Assembly (NCBI RefSeq): GCF_014218725.1
Contig: NZ_JABBJE010000004.1
Location: 289,029-353,028 of the forward strand
DNA from: Brevundimonas huaxiensis
GTDB lineage: Bacteria; Pseudomonadota; Alphaproteobacteria; Caulobacterales; Caulobacteraceae
Reading direction: 5' to 3'
Length of the DNA stretch: 64,000 nucleotides
In this document: piece by piece, positions 26,099 to 34,899 of the stretch
Layout: every line of letters begins with the position of its first letter
How positions within the stretch are numbered: the first letter of the stretch is position 1
Translations under genes and position numbers: made by a program
The notes under the pieces: generated by a model
The model's database searches: none
Seen by the model: the letters and a program-made list of their open reading frames with translations, nothing else
What the model was told of the DNA's origin: nothing

Positions 26099-27255
26099 GT
26101 CAGCAGCGCCTTCAGCACGCCGTCCAGCACCGGACGGCCGCGCTCGGTGGCGATCAGTCGCTCGGCGTTTAGCATCAGGAATCCGTCGGCGATCAGGTCC
26201 GCGACCGGCGCGCCTTCAGGCGACAGGCCGAGCGCCGACAGCAGGGCGACAGGCGCGCCTTCGGTGGTGCGCAAGGCCAGCAGCAGCCGTTCCTCGGCGG
26301 CGTCGGCCGCAGTCTGGGCGTCGCGCTCGGACCAGGGCGTGCGGTCCGAGACGCCCGCCACATAGTCGGCGATGCGGCGGTGGGCGACGGTCGCGGTCCT
26401 GACGCCGTCCAGCGCCAGCCGGCCATGAGCGCCGGGGCCAAGGCCCAGATAGTCGCCGCCGCGCCAGACATGCAGATTGTGCGCCGACCGGGCGGCGAGA
26501 CCGCGCGCGTGGTTGGACACCTCATAGGCGTCGAAGCCGGCGGCCGAGAGGACGTCCTGGGTGGTTTCGTAGAGGGAGGCGGCCCGGTCCTCGTCCGGCG
26601 GGGTCAGGGTTCCGCGCACGAAGGCCCGACCAAAGGCGGTCGTCGGCTCTATGGTCAGCTGATAGGGCGAGACGTGTTCGAACCCGAGCGCCAGCGCGGC
26701 CGTCAGCTCGGCGGCCCAATCTTCAGGCGTCTGGTCCGGGCGGGCGTAGATCAGGTCGATGGACAGTCGGTCGAAGGCGCGTCGGGCCAGATCGACCGCG
26801 CGCAGGGCCTCGGCCGCCGAATGGTCGCGGCCCAGAAAACGCAAGGCTGCGTCGTCCAGCGCCTGAACCCCCATCGACAGGCGGTTGATGCCGGCGTCGG
26901 CCAGGGCGGCGAACCGGCCGGCCTCGGCGTCCGTGGGATTGGCTTCCAGCGTGATCTCGATGTCGCCGGCGGGCGGAAACAGGTCGCGGGCCGCCGCCAC
27001 GATGCGCGCGACGGCGTCGGGCGCCATCAGCGACGGCGTGCCGCCTCCGAAGAAGATCGAGGCCAGCCGTCGCGGGCCTGTCAAATCCCTTTGGTCGCGC
27101 AGATCGGCCAGGATCGCCTCGACCAGCCCGGCCTGTTCCTCGGTGCGCCCGCGATCGCGCACGACGTTGAAGTCGCAGTAGGGGCAGATGCGTGCGCAAT
27201 AGGGCCAGTGGACGTAGAGGCCGACGTCCGATCCCGGATCAAGCGGATCAGTCAA
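26095..27255 (-). CDS. hemW: Radical SAM protein HemW (haem chaperone)
   Basis: Related to coproporphyrinogen oxidase HemN but of the HemW type, which binds haem and delivers it to acceptor proteins. The radical SAM cysteines are Cys20, Cys24 and Cys27 in HWPYCARICPYCDF. FFGGGTPSLM, ITLEANPTDAE, RLSMGVQALDD and the C-terminal winged-helix HemN_C-like region are in order. At 386 aa it is shorter than HemN, as expected for HemW. Its start overlaps the rdgB stop by 8 bases, the usual rdgB-hemW operon in alphaproteobacteria. Confidence 0.93.
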   Translation of the reverse strand: MTDPLDPGSDVGLYVHWPYCARICPYCDFNVVRDRGRTEEQAGLVEAILADLRDQRDLTGPRRLASIFFGGGTPSLMAPDAVARIVAAARDLFPPAGDIEITLEANPTDAEAGRFAALADAGINRLSMGVQALDDAALRFLGRDHSAAEALRAVDLARRAFDRLSIDLIYARPDQTPEDWAAELTAALALGFEHVSPYQLTIEPTTAFGRAFVRGTLTPPDEDRAASLYETTQDVLSAAGFDAYEVSNHARGLAARSAHNLHVWRGGDYLGLGPGAHGRLALDGVRTATVAHRRIADYVAGVSDRTPWSERDAQTAADAAEERLLLALRTTEGAPVALLSALGLSPEGAPVADLIADGFLMLNAERLIATERGRPVLDGVLKALLT

Positions 27256-27850
27256 TCAGGGCGGCTCTCAGCTTGGCGAAGGCGACGGTGCGATGGCTGA
27301 TGGCGTCCTTGGCCGCCGGCTCCATCTCGCCGAAAGTCTGGTCGCCGCCAGTCGGAATGAAGAGCGGGTCGTAACCAAACCCCCGATCGCCGCGTGGGGG
27401 GAAGGTCAGCCGGCCGTGAACCTCGCCCTGCACCACCACGCAAGGGCCGTCCGGCCACGCGACCGCCAGGGCCGAGGTGAACCAGGCGGTGCGGTCCGTC
27501 GCGCCGATCTCTTCCAGCCGCTCCTCGACCTTCTTCATGGCGACGGCGAAATCCTTGCCCGGCCCGGCCCAGCGCGCGGAGAAGATGCCCGGCGCGCCAT
27601 CCAGCGCCGCGACCGACAGGCCGGAATCGTCGGCCAGCGAAACCTCTCCCGACAGTTCGGCCGCGTGGCGCGCCTTCAGCATGGCGTTGCCGGTGAATGT
27701 GCTCTCCGTTTCGTCGGGTTCGGGCAGGTTCAGCTGGCCGGCGGTGACGAGTTCGTAATTTCCGCCGAGCAGCGCCGAGATTTCGGGAACCTTGCCGGCG
27801 TTATGCGTCGCCACGACGATCCGCATCCCCTTGATAAGCTTGAGATTCAT
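27248..27850 (-). CDS. rdgB: XTP/dITP pyrophosphatase
   Basis: It cleans the nucleotide pool by hydrolysing dITP, XTP and ITP to monophosphates. Family motifs are present: MRIVVATHNAGK, TFTGNAMLKA, LADDSGLSVAALDGAPGIFSARWAG, GDRGFGYDPLF and SHRTVAFAKL. The length is 200 aa. The ATG at 27850 has CAGGAG 11 bases upstream, while many relatives would start at the MRIVVATHN eight codons later. It is the first gene of the rdgB-hemW operon. Confidence 0.95.
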   Translation of the reverse strand: MNLKLIKGMRIVVATHNAGKVPEISALLGGNYELVTAGQLNLPEPDETESTFTGNAMLKARHAAELSGEVSLADDSGLSVAALDGAPGIFSARWAGPGKDFAVAMKKVEERLEEIGATDRTAWFTSALAVAWPDGPCVVVQGEVHGRLTFPPRGDRGFGYDPLFIPTGGDQTFGEMEPAAKDAISHRTVAFAKLRAALID

Positions 27851-27890
27851 CGTCGATCACGCTCCTGAAACAGTCTATTGCCAAAGTTTA

Positions 27891-27907
27891 ATATCGTTAA
27901 ACGATAT
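27891..27907. promoter_or_regulatory. Perfect palindrome ATATCGTTAAACGATAT
   Basis: Two exact 8-bp arms flank a single A, in an AT-rich patch of the 207-base gap between rdgB (41 bases away, divergent) and the micro-protein gene at 28058. It looks like a dimeric operator. The TATCG...CGATA type is reminiscent of PadR-family sites, but no PadR gene is adjacent. Confidence 0.5.
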
Positions 27908-28057
27908 GTAACGTGCCTTTTTCGCTTGCACAGCCTATCTATTGATCGTCAGGAACGAGGTCGCAGCGTTCAGGACTTCCGGAAAACCGGGAACGATCAT
28001 GCGGCTAACAAATCCAAACGGCGATAATCGCCCAAACAAGAAAGACGGAGAACCACA

Positions 28058-28174
28058 ATGCATACGATGAACACCTCGATGTGGCTCGACAAGGTCGGCG
28101 CTGCTTTTGTCAGCACCGTTCTGATCGCCGCCCTGCCCACCGCCCTGGTCGTCACCCTGTTCCAAGCCCTTTGA
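28058..28174 (+). CDS. 38-residue single-pass membrane micro-protein
   Basis: An ATG with GGAG eight bases upstream opens a 38-codon frame. The product has a short polar N-terminus (MHTMNTSMWLDK) and then one hydrophobic helix (AFVSTVLIAALPTALVVTLF), ending QAL. This is the profile of real small membrane proteins and not of a chance frame. The preceding 200 bases hold an AT-rich palindrome and look like a promoter region. A 129-base gap separates it from the DUF2975 gene on the same strand, so the two may be cotranscribed. Function unknown. Confidence 0.55.
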   Translation: MHTMNTSMWLDKVGAAFVSTVLIAALPTALVVTLFQAL

Positions 28175-28303
28175 TCCCTCGCTTTTCGATCACTGGAGCT
28201 TTGACGACCTGCATGAAGACCGCGATGTATAGAGCCGCGCGCGGGTTCGCCGGACCCCGCGTGGCCATCGCCCCGCCTTCCCCGGCTTGAGATTAAAAAG
28301 ACC

Positions 28304-28909
28304 ATGCGCCTGCCCCTGCCGCCAAATCCGCTGAAGCGAGGCGAGGCAAGCGTTCCGAACTGGCTGGGCGCGCCGATCAAGGCGCTCGGCCCCGGTTCGG
28401 TGTCCAGCGTGCTGAAGGTGGTGCTGGACGTCGCCTATATCCTTCTCTGGCTGATCACCGGCGTGCTGCTGCTGCTGGTCATCGCCGCGATCTTCATTCC
28501 CCTGGACAATGTGAACATCACCGTCAGCGGGGATTCCGGCGGCAAGCAACTGCCGCTGACGCGCACCCTGCTGCTGTTCGGCCTGGGCGCCGCAACCGCT
28601 TATTTCGGCGGGTTCATGCTGATCCTGCGCAGCCTGCGCCGCATCATTCGCACCCTGACCATGGGCGACCCTTTCCAGCCCGATAATGTGCGCCGTCTGC
28701 GCCAGATCGGCCTGACCCTGGCGGTCGTGACCGGCGGCGTCTGGGTGGCACAGGGCTTCGTCGCCAAGCGGCTGGCGCCCGGCGTCATGGATCCGCAGGG
28801 TTTCGGCGAACTGCTGACCCCCATCTTTTCCGTGCTCATCGTCTTCGTGCTGGCGGAGGTGTTCCGCGAGGGCGCGCGCCTGCGTCGCGAGTCCGAACTG
28901 ACGATCTGA
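28304..28909 (+). CDS. DUF2975 membrane protein
   Basis: A 201-residue protein with four hydrophobic helices (about residues 38-65, 85-108, 132-150 and 160-185). A basic amphipathic stretch between the second and third reads LRSLRRIIRTLTMGDPFQPDNVRRLR. The G-D-P-F-x-x-x-N-x-x-R-L-R motif is the signature of DUF2975. Such proteins are very often followed by a small XRE regulator, as here (24-base gap), so the pair probably forms a small sensing or regulatory unit. No biochemical role is known. Confidence 0.88.
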   Translation: MRLPLPPNPLKRGEASVPNWLGAPIKALGPGSVSSVLKVVLDVAYILLWLITGVLLLLVIAAIFIPLDNVNITVSGDSGGKQLPLTRTLLLFGLGAATAYFGGFMLILRSLRRIIRTLTMGDPFQPDNVRRLRQIGLTLAVVTGGVWVAQGFVAKRLAPGVMDPQGFGELLTPIFSVLIVFVLAEVFREGARLRRESELTI

Positions 28910-28933
28910 GCCGTTTCGAAGTAGGATTTGCGC

Positions 28934-29173
28934 ATGGCCATCCGCGTCCAGCTCGACCGCGTCCTCGTGGAACGCCGCATGTCGTTGACCGAACTCGCCG
29001 ACCGGGTCGGGGTGACGGTGGCGAATCTGTCGATCCTGAAGACCGGCAAGGCGCGCGCCGTGCGGTTCTCGACCCTGGACGCCCTGTGCCGCGAACTGGA
29101 CTGCCAGCCCGGCGATCTGCTGGCGCACGAGCCTGGTCCCGGCGACACCATCGAGGACGACGGCGAGGCATGA
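28934..29173 (+). CDS. Small XRE-family regulator (YozG-like)
   Basis: A minimal 79-residue helix-turn-helix protein: LVERRMSLTELADRVGVTVANLSILKTGKARAVRFSTLDALCREL in outline, followed by CQPGDLLAHEPG. This is the short form that accompanies DUF2975 proteins. It starts at the ATG at 28934, with AGGA seven bases upstream. Its stop overlaps the start of the Smr-domain gene (ATGA), so DUF2975, this regulator and the Smr gene probably form one operon. It may control that operon. Confidence 0.9.
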   Translation: MAIRVQLDRVLVERRMSLTELADRVGVTVANLSILKTGKARAVRFSTLDALCRELDCQPGDLLAHEPGPGDTIEDDGEA

Positions 29174-29751
29174 GGCGAAAGGGCCCGAGCCGTGACGAGA
29201 ACGGACTGACGCCCGAAGACCGTCGCATCTGGACCCGCGTGGCCGGATCGGTCGTAACGCCAAGGACGCGCAAGGCCGCCCGCGTCACGCCCGGCGCCGA
29301 AACGCCGCCCGAGATCGTGGTGACGCCGATCGAGCGTCCGCGCCCCCTGGTCAAGACGTCTCCCAAACGCACCGCTGTCGCGCCGCCGCCGGAAAAGCGA
29401 CCTTCGCCGAACAAGCCCAGGCCCGCGCCCGAGGATCTGGAGCCGCGCCGCAAGCAGCGGCTGTCGCGCGAACGCGACCCCATCGAGGCGCGCATCGACC
29501 TTCATGGCTTCGGCCGGTTCGAGGCCGAGGATCAGCTTCGAGGCTTCCTGACATCCTGCCAGGCGCGCGGCATGCGGGCGGTGCTGGTCATCACCGGCCA
29601 GGGCCGGATGGGCGGCGGGGTGATCCGTTCGGCCTTTGCGGAATGGATGCATTCGCCGGCACTGCGCGGCGTGGTGTCGGGCTTCACCATCGCCCATCAG
29701 AAGCACGGCGGAAACGGCGCCTTCTACGTCACACTGAAACGCCGGACCTGA
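29170..29751 (+). CDS. Smr-domain protein
   Basis: A 193-residue protein with a basic, proline-rich, probably disordered N-terminal half. The C-terminal Smr domain carries IDLHGFGRFEAEDQLRGFL (the conserved DLHG), VLVITGQGRMGGGVIRSAF (H/TGxG) and a final FYVTLKRR. Smr domains are nucleic-acid-binding or nicking modules (MutS2-like), and stand-alone forms have been linked to mRNA cleavage on stalled ribosomes. The start ATG overlaps the stop of the XRE gene. A hairpin 10 bases after the stop ends the operon. Confidence 0.88.
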   Translation: MRRKGPSRDENGLTPEDRRIWTRVAGSVVTPRTRKAARVTPGAETPPEIVVTPIERPRPLVKTSPKRTAVAPPPEKRPSPNKPRPAPEDLEPRRKQRLSRERDPIEARIDLHGFGRFEAEDQLRGFLTSCQARGMRAVLVITGQGRMGGGVIRSAFAEWMHSPALRGVVSGFTIAHQKHGGNGAFYVTLKRRT

Positions 29752-29761
29752 CGCTCACGAA

Positions 29762-29795
29762 AAAGGCCGGGCCCGCGCTGGCGGACCCGGCCTTT
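29762..29795. terminator. Terminator between the Smr and TetR genes
   Basis: AAAGGCCGGG and CCCGGCCTTT form a 10-bp stem around a 14-base GC-rich loop. The A and T runs on the two sides let it serve both convergent genes. Confidence 0.75.
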
Positions 29796-29815
29796 CGAAA
29801 GCGGCTTGCTCAGGC

Positions 29816-30457
29816 TTATTTGGCGGCGATGGCGCCGGCCAGGATCACGTCGATCTGCTTGCCCATATGGTCCGACAGGGCCTGCGCGTCCCATTCGTCA
29901 TAGGCGGCGCGGCGGTAGTTCGACAGATAGGCGTCCCAGATCAGCTCGACCAGCAGGCGGCTGTCGGCGTCCTTGGACAGTTCGCCCTTGGCCACCGCAT
30001 CCTGAAGGATGTTGCTGATGGCGAGCAGCAGGTTCTTGGTCGCGGCGCGGGCGCGCATTTCGGCGGCCAGGGGCTGGAACCACGAGCGGGCCACGATGGC
30101 CTGGAACAGGGGCAGTTGGTCCAGCGACGAGTGATAGCCGGCGCTCAGCGCGCTGACCAGGCGCTGGCGGACGGGCTCGCCTTCGGGCGCCGCGGCCTCG
30201 ACCACCTCGGCCAGACGCGTCATGTCTTCGGTCAGGACCGCTTCGAACAGCTCAGCCTTGTCCTGGAAGTTGGCGAAGACAGCGCCGGTGGACATGCCCG
30301 CGCCCTTGGCGATGTCGCGGATCGTGGCGGGCTCATAGCCACGCTCGGCGAAGAGCGAGCGGGCGGCGTCCAGAACCTTTTGTCGCGTGCGAATCTTGGC
30401 GGCCTGGCGGCGGTTCAAGCGGGGCTCGACAGCGAGGGAGGCGACGGTTTCTGTCAT
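29816..30457 (-). CDS. TetR/AcrR-family transcriptional regulator
   Basis: A 213-residue repressor. The N-terminal helix-turn-helix spans about residues 20-65 (KIRTRQKVLDAARSLFAERGYEPATIRDIAKGAG and MSTGAVFANFQDKAELFEAVL in outline), followed by an all-helical ligand-binding domain ending in DHMGKQIDVILAGAIAAK. The target and ligand are unknown. The nearest gene upstream on the same strand is the Kef-type antiporter, whose stop is 190 bases away, so the regulator probably has its own promoter there. I saw no clear palindrome in that gap. Confidence 0.9.
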   Translation of the reverse strand: MTETVASLAVEPRLNRRQAAKIRTRQKVLDAARSLFAERGYEPATIRDIAKGAGMSTGAVFANFQDKAELFEAVLTEDMTRLAEVVEAAAPEGEPVRQRLVSALSAGYHSSLDQLPLFQAIVARSWFQPLAAEMRARAATKNLLLAISNILQDAVAKGELSKDADSRLLVELIWDAYLSNYRRAAYDEWDAQALSDHMGKQIDVILAGAIAAK

Positions 30458-30648
30458 ATAATCAGGCTTTTACTCTACTTTCGGTCTCTGGTCGGGGCGG
30501 GCCCGGCAGCGACCTCGAATGAATATCTGAGCCCTTGGATCGAACCGAAAGGGCGCTTCTGCTCCGCAGATGCAGTCATGGAGAGCGGCGCTTGCATCAC
30601 GGAACCATGACGAAAATGGGTCCGGCGACGGTCTGTAAGGGGCTTCCC

Positions 30649-32484
30649 TTACTCCGGCGCGGGGTCGATCCGCGCCGGGCGCAACGTGCGGCGCAGTGCG
30701 CGGCTGGGGCGATTGCGACGCTCGATCGGGATGGCCGACTGGAAGGCCTTGCGAAACTGATCGCGACGTTCGTGGACCGAGGCGAGCACCAGGCCCATGG
30801 GCACGCCCAGATCGACCAGGGTGTTTTCGGCCAGCTGCAGACTGGCTTCGGTCGTCTCCGGCACGGCGTCGGTGACGCCCAGTCCATACAGCCGAATGGC
30901 GTGCTGATCGTCGCGCGCACGGGCGATCAGGATCAGGTCGTCGCGCATCGACCGCGCCGTGGTGACCACTTCGTCCACCTTGGTCGGCGCGTCCATGGTG
31001 ACGATCAGGGCGCGGGTGGACTGGACGCCACAGTGCTGGAGCATCTCGCGCCGCCCCGCATCGCCATAGAAGACATCGAATCCGTCACGTCGGCCCGCAG
31101 CGACGGCGCCCGCATCGGTGTCCAGGGCGATGAAGGGCTGATCGTGCGCCTTCAGCATTTCCCCGATCAAACGGCCGACGCGCCCGAAGCCGACGATGAT
31201 GACCGCGCCGTCGGCCGCCTCCAGCTTTGGAAGCTCGACGGGATGGCCGGCTGCTGCCGACTTGCGCGCGAGCTTCTGGCCCAGCAGGGCGAGCAGGGGG
31301 ATCGAAAAGATGCTGACGGTCGCCGACAGGGCCACGGTGTTGGTCAGCTGCGGCGGCGCGAGACCTTCGACCAGGCCGGTGGCGAAGACCACGAAGGCGA
31401 ACTCGCCCGCTGGCGCCAGAACGAGCGCGGTCTCCAGCGCCGGGCGGGCGCCCAGGCCCCAGAAACGCGCCAGGCTGAAGATGACGCCGGTCTTCACGAC
31501 CGTCAGGGCCAGGGCCAGGCCGAAGACGCCGATCGGATCGGCGGCGATGGCGTCCAGGTCCAGGCCCAGGCCGACGCCGACGAAGAAGACGCCCAGCAGA
31601 AGCCCCTTGAACGGTTCGATGGAAACCTCGACTTCGCGCCGGAACTCGGTCTCGGCCAACAGCACGCCGGCGACAAGCGCCCCAATGCTCATCGACAGGC
31701 CGCTGGCCTGGGCGGCGAGACCGGCCCCGACCACGACCAGCAGAGAGGCGGCGACGAACAGTTCGCCGCCCTGGTCGGCCTTGCGCGCCTTGGCTACCGA
31801 CCGGAACATCGGCCGCAGCACGACCCGTCCCAGCAGCACCATCAGACCCAGGCCGATGGCGGCCGGAACCAGGGTGAACAGGGCGCGCCCCAGCACGGCG
31901 GGATCCAGCGCGCCGCCCTGCTGTGCCAGGGCCGCCAGGACGGTGACCGTGATCAGGATCGGGGCGACCGACAGATCCTGAGCCAGCAGGATGGCGAAGG
32001 TGGAACGGCCGACCGTCCCCTTCAACCGCCCGCGCTCGGCCAGTACGGGCATGACCACGGCCGTCGAGGACAGGGCGAGGCCCATGCCCAGCACCACGGC
32101 GCTGGCCAGGGTCTGGCCCATCAACATGAAGCCGCCCGCCAGCACGGCGGTGCAGACGACGACCTGCATCAGCCCCAGGCCGAACACGAGCCGGCGCATG
32201 GCGCGCAGCCGCTCCCACGACAGCTCCAGACCGATCATGAACAACAGGAAGGCGACGCCCAGTTCCGACAGCTGCGCCAGCTGGCCCGGATCGCCGATGG
32301 TCAGCCACGACAGCCAGGGCAGGCTTTGCGCAAATCGCCCCAGGCCGTCCGGCCCCAGCAAAACGCCCGCAGCGAGGAAGCCCAGAACGGGGCTGACCTT
32401 CAGTCGGTTGACCAGGGGCACGATGACGCCGGCGGCCGCCAGGAAGACCACCAGATCCTTATAGTCGCCGCCCTGACCGTGCAT
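30649..32484 (-). CDS. Kef-type potassium/proton antiporter (CPA2)
   Basis: A 611-residue membrane protein. About twelve transmembrane helices of the Na+/H+ exchanger type (LGFLAAGVLLGPDGLG, FLLFMIGLELSWERL, ALSSTAVVMPVLAERG) are followed by a cytosolic TrkA-N Rossmann domain with VIIVGFGRVGRLIGEML that senses nucleotides or glutathione adducts. It would release K+ in exchange for H+, acidifying the cytosol under electrophile or osmotic stress. No KefG/KefF ancillary gene is adjacent. The ATG at 32484 is preceded by GAGGAGG. A longer frame upstream has no such site. Confidence 0.92.
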   Translation of the reverse strand: MHGQGGDYKDLVVFLAAAGVIVPLVNRLKVSPVLGFLAAGVLLGPDGLGRFAQSLPWLSWLTIGDPGQLAQLSELGVAFLLFMIGLELSWERLRAMRRLVFGLGLMQVVVCTAVLAGGFMLMGQTLASAVVLGMGLALSSTAVVMPVLAERGRLKGTVGRSTFAILLAQDLSVAPILITVTVLAALAQQGGALDPAVLGRALFTLVPAAIGLGLMVLLGRVVLRPMFRSVAKARKADQGGELFVAASLLVVVGAGLAAQASGLSMSIGALVAGVLLAETEFRREVEVSIEPFKGLLLGVFFVGVGLGLDLDAIAADPIGVFGLALALTVVKTGVIFSLARFWGLGARPALETALVLAPAGEFAFVVFATGLVEGLAPPQLTNTVALSATVSIFSIPLLALLGQKLARKSAAAGHPVELPKLEAADGAVIIVGFGRVGRLIGEMLKAHDQPFIALDTDAGAVAAGRRDGFDVFYGDAGRREMLQHCGVQSTRALIVTMDAPTKVDEVVTTARSMRDDLILIARARDDQHAIRLYGLGVTDAVPETTEASLQLAENTLVDLGVPMGLVLASVHERRDQFRKAFQSAIPIERRNRPSRALRRTLRPARIDPAPE

Positions 32485-32640
32485 CCGCCCTCCTCGTGTC
32501 GGCGTATCTGACCTCGATACCCGCGCCGTGGCGAGAGGTCGCATCGGAATCATGAACTTTTTTTAAGGCGACACCCCCCCTCGCCGGACTAGGGTCTGCG
32601 CCGAACCATCCAGATGCCGGGTGGGAACAGGGACATAGTG

Positions 32641-34764
32641 ATGAAACGTCTGCTAATCGGGGCCGCCGTCGGCGCCCTTCTTCTGCCCGCCAGCTCGGTC
32701 CTGGCTCAGGATATCGGTCACGACCACGCCTGCATCGACGACGCCTGCACCCTCGTTTCGCTGTTCTCGGGCGAAGAGACGGCGGCCGGCTGGCAGGGCA
32801 CAGAGGCCCCCCGCTACGGAACTTGGGGCTTCGACATGGCCGGCCGCGACACCTCGGTGAAGCCGGGCGACGACTTCTTCCAGTACGCCAACGGGAAGGC
32901 CTTGGAAAAACTGGTCATTCCGTCGGACCGCACCAGCTACGGTTCGTTCGCCCTGCTGCGCGAACTGTCGGACAACCGCATGAAGGAACTGGTGCTGGGT
33001 CTGGCCAACCGCACCGACCTGACGCCCGGATCGGATGAGGCCAAGATCGCCGACGCCTATCGCTCCTACATCGACGAGGCGCGCATCGAGCAGTTGGACG
33101 CCCAGCCGCTGCAACCCTATCTGGCCGCGATCCGCGCCGCCGACAGCCATGACAAGATGGCCGTCTATATGGGCCAGACGGCCGGCCGCTTCGGCTCGTC
33201 CTTCTTCGGCACCGGCATCACGATCGATTCCAAGCAACCGACCCGCTACGTCGTCTCGACGGGCCAGTCGGGCATCGGCCTGCCGAACCGCGACTATTAT
33301 CTGGACGCCCGTTTCGCCGACAAGAAAGAGAAGTATCAGGCCTACGTCGGCCGGATGCTGGAGATGATCGGCTGGACCAATCCGACCGAGACCGCCGCCC
33401 AGATCGTCGCGCTGGAAACCAAGATCGCCGAGGCCCACTGGACCCCGGTCGAGAACCGCAACCGCGACCGGACCTATAACGAGTTCACCATCGCCAAACT
33501 GGCCGAGGACGCGCCGGGCTTCGCCTGGCAGGCCTACTACGATGCGGCCAAGCTGGGCGACGTGCCGCGCCTGATCGTGCGTCAGGATACGGCCATGCCC
33601 AAGATCGCGGCCATCTACGCCGAGACGCCGGTCGAACTGCTGCAGGCCTGGCAGGCCTTCCACACCGCCGACGACATGGCGCCGCTGATGTCCAAACGCT
33701 TCGCCGACGCCCAATGGGAGTTCCGTTCGCGCGATCTGTCGGGTCAGCCTGAGCAGCGCACCCGCGAAAAGCGCGCCATCTCCTTCGCTGAAGGATCGCT
33801 GGGCGAGGCCACGGGCCGTCTCTACGTCGCCCAGTACTTCCCGGCCGAATCCAAGGCCAAGATGGAAGAGCTGGTCGCCAATCTGCGCACCGCCCTGTCG
33901 CACCGGATCGACAACCTGACCTGGATGGGGACCGAGACCAAGGCGGCGGCGCAGGAGAAGCTGCGCAAGTTCACCGTCAAGATCGGCTATCCCGACAAGT
34001 GGCGCGACTACTCCGGTCTCGACATCCGCGCGAACGACTTGGTCGGCAACGCCGAGCGCCGCGGCCTGTTCGAGTGGAACTATGATCTGGCCCGTCTGAA
34101 CGAGCCGGTCGACAAGTCGGAGTGGGGCATGACCCCGCAGACCGTGAACGCCTACTACAACTCGGCCAACAACGAGATCGTCTTCCCGGCCGCGATCCTG
34201 CAGCCGCCCTTCTTCGATCCGAATGGCGATGCGGCGGTCAACTATGGCGGCATCGGCGGCGTGATCGGTCACGAGATCGGCCACGGCTTCGACGACCAGG
34301 GCTCCAAGTCGGACGGCGACGGCGTGCTGCGCAACTGGTGGACGCCGGAAGACAAGGCCAACTTCGAGGCCCTGACCGCGCGTCTGGGCGCGCAATATGC
34401 GACCTACGAGCCGATCGCCGGCTATCACATCAACCCTGGCCTGACGATGGGCGAGAACATCGGTGACGCGTCTGGCGTGGCCGTCGGTCTCGAGGCCTAT
34501 CACCTGTCGCTCAACGGTCAGCCGGCGCCCGTGATCGACGGCACGACCGGCGACCAGCGCTTCTTCTATGGCTGGGCCCAGGTCTGGCAGTCGAAGTACC
34601 GCGACGAGGCGCTGAAGCAGCAGGTCGCCACCGACCCGCACTCGGCCGCCCAGTTCCGCGTCATCGGCCCGCTGCGCAACGTCGATGCCTGGTACGACGC
34701 CTTCGACGTTCAGCCGGGCACGAAATACTATCTGACGCCCGAGGAACGCGTCCGCCTCTGGTAG
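32641..34764 (+). CDS. M13-family zinc metallopeptidase (neprilysin/PepO-like), secreted
   Basis: A 707-residue exported peptidase. The signal peptide covers about residues 1-22 (ending VLA-Q). The catalytic site GHEIGHGFDDQG is at about residue 543 and the third zinc ligand is in MGENIGDASG at about 603, with the substrate-binding NAYYN motif before them and a C-terminal W. Members trim or degrade small peptides outside the cytosol. The start is the ATG at 32641. It is divergent from the Kef-type gene and ends at a strong terminator 23 bases after the stop. Confidence 0.93.
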   Translation: MKRLLIGAAVGALLLPASSVLAQDIGHDHACIDDACTLVSLFSGEETAAGWQGTEAPRYGTWGFDMAGRDTSVKPGDDFFQYANGKALEKLVIPSDRTSYGSFALLRELSDNRMKELVLGLANRTDLTPGSDEAKIADAYRSYIDEARIEQLDAQPLQPYLAAIRAADSHDKMAVYMGQTAGRFGSSFFGTGITIDSKQPTRYVVSTGQSGIGLPNRDYYLDARFADKKEKYQAYVGRMLEMIGWTNPTETAAQIVALETKIAEAHWTPVENRNRDRTYNEFTIAKLAEDAPGFAWQAYYDAAKLGDVPRLIVRQDTAMPKIAAIYAETPVELLQAWQAFHTADDMAPLMSKRFADAQWEFRSRDLSGQPEQRTREKRAISFAEGSLGEATGRLYVAQYFPAESKAKMEELVANLRTALSHRIDNLTWMGTETKAAAQEKLRKFTVKIGYPDKWRDYSGLDIRANDLVGNAERRGLFEWNYDLARLNEPVDKSEWGMTPQTVNAYYNSANNEIVFPAAILQPPFFDPNGDAAVNYGGIGGVIGHEIGHGFDDQGSKSDGDGVLRNWWTPEDKANFEALTARLGAQYATYEPIAGYHINPGLTMGENIGDASGVAVGLEAYHLSLNGQPAPVIDGTTGDQRFFYGWAQVWQSKYRDEALKQQVATDPHSAAQFRVIGPLRNVDAWYDAFDVQPGTKYYLTPEERVRLW

Positions 34765-34786
34765 GGCGACGCTTGTTCGAGAATGG

Positions 34787-34813
34787 AAAGGCCGGGGTTC
34801 GCCCCGGCCTTTT
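34787..34813 (+). terminator. Rho-independent terminator after the M13 peptidase gene
   Basis: AAAGGCCGGGG, a 4-base loop, CCCCGGCCTTTTT: an 11-bp GC-rich stem followed by a T run. Confidence 0.92.
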
Positions 34814-34899
34814 TCATACCGAGACCGGGCTGCTCGATTTCGACGCCGTATCGAGAATTTGTCGAGCTTTCATAGGCGTTTGTCTGGGCGCCAGACGCG

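Noticed and set aside
27888..27900. TTAA...TTAA upstream of the micro-protein gene as a CtrA site
   Set aside because: The two halves are only 5 bases apart. The perfect ATATCGTT/AACGATAT palindrome explains the symmetry better.
30535..34641. Frames of more than 600 codons opposite the Kef-type antiporter and the M13 peptidase
   Set aside because: Same reason: the real genes have transmembrane or catalytic motifs and ribosome-binding sites, while the shadows have Gln/Gly/Arg-rich composition only.
34787..34813. Hairpin after the M13 peptidase as part of the small RNA
   Set aside because: It sits right after the stop codon with a plus-strand T run, so it is the ordinary terminator of that gene. 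The minus-strand candidate ends further right, at 34900.
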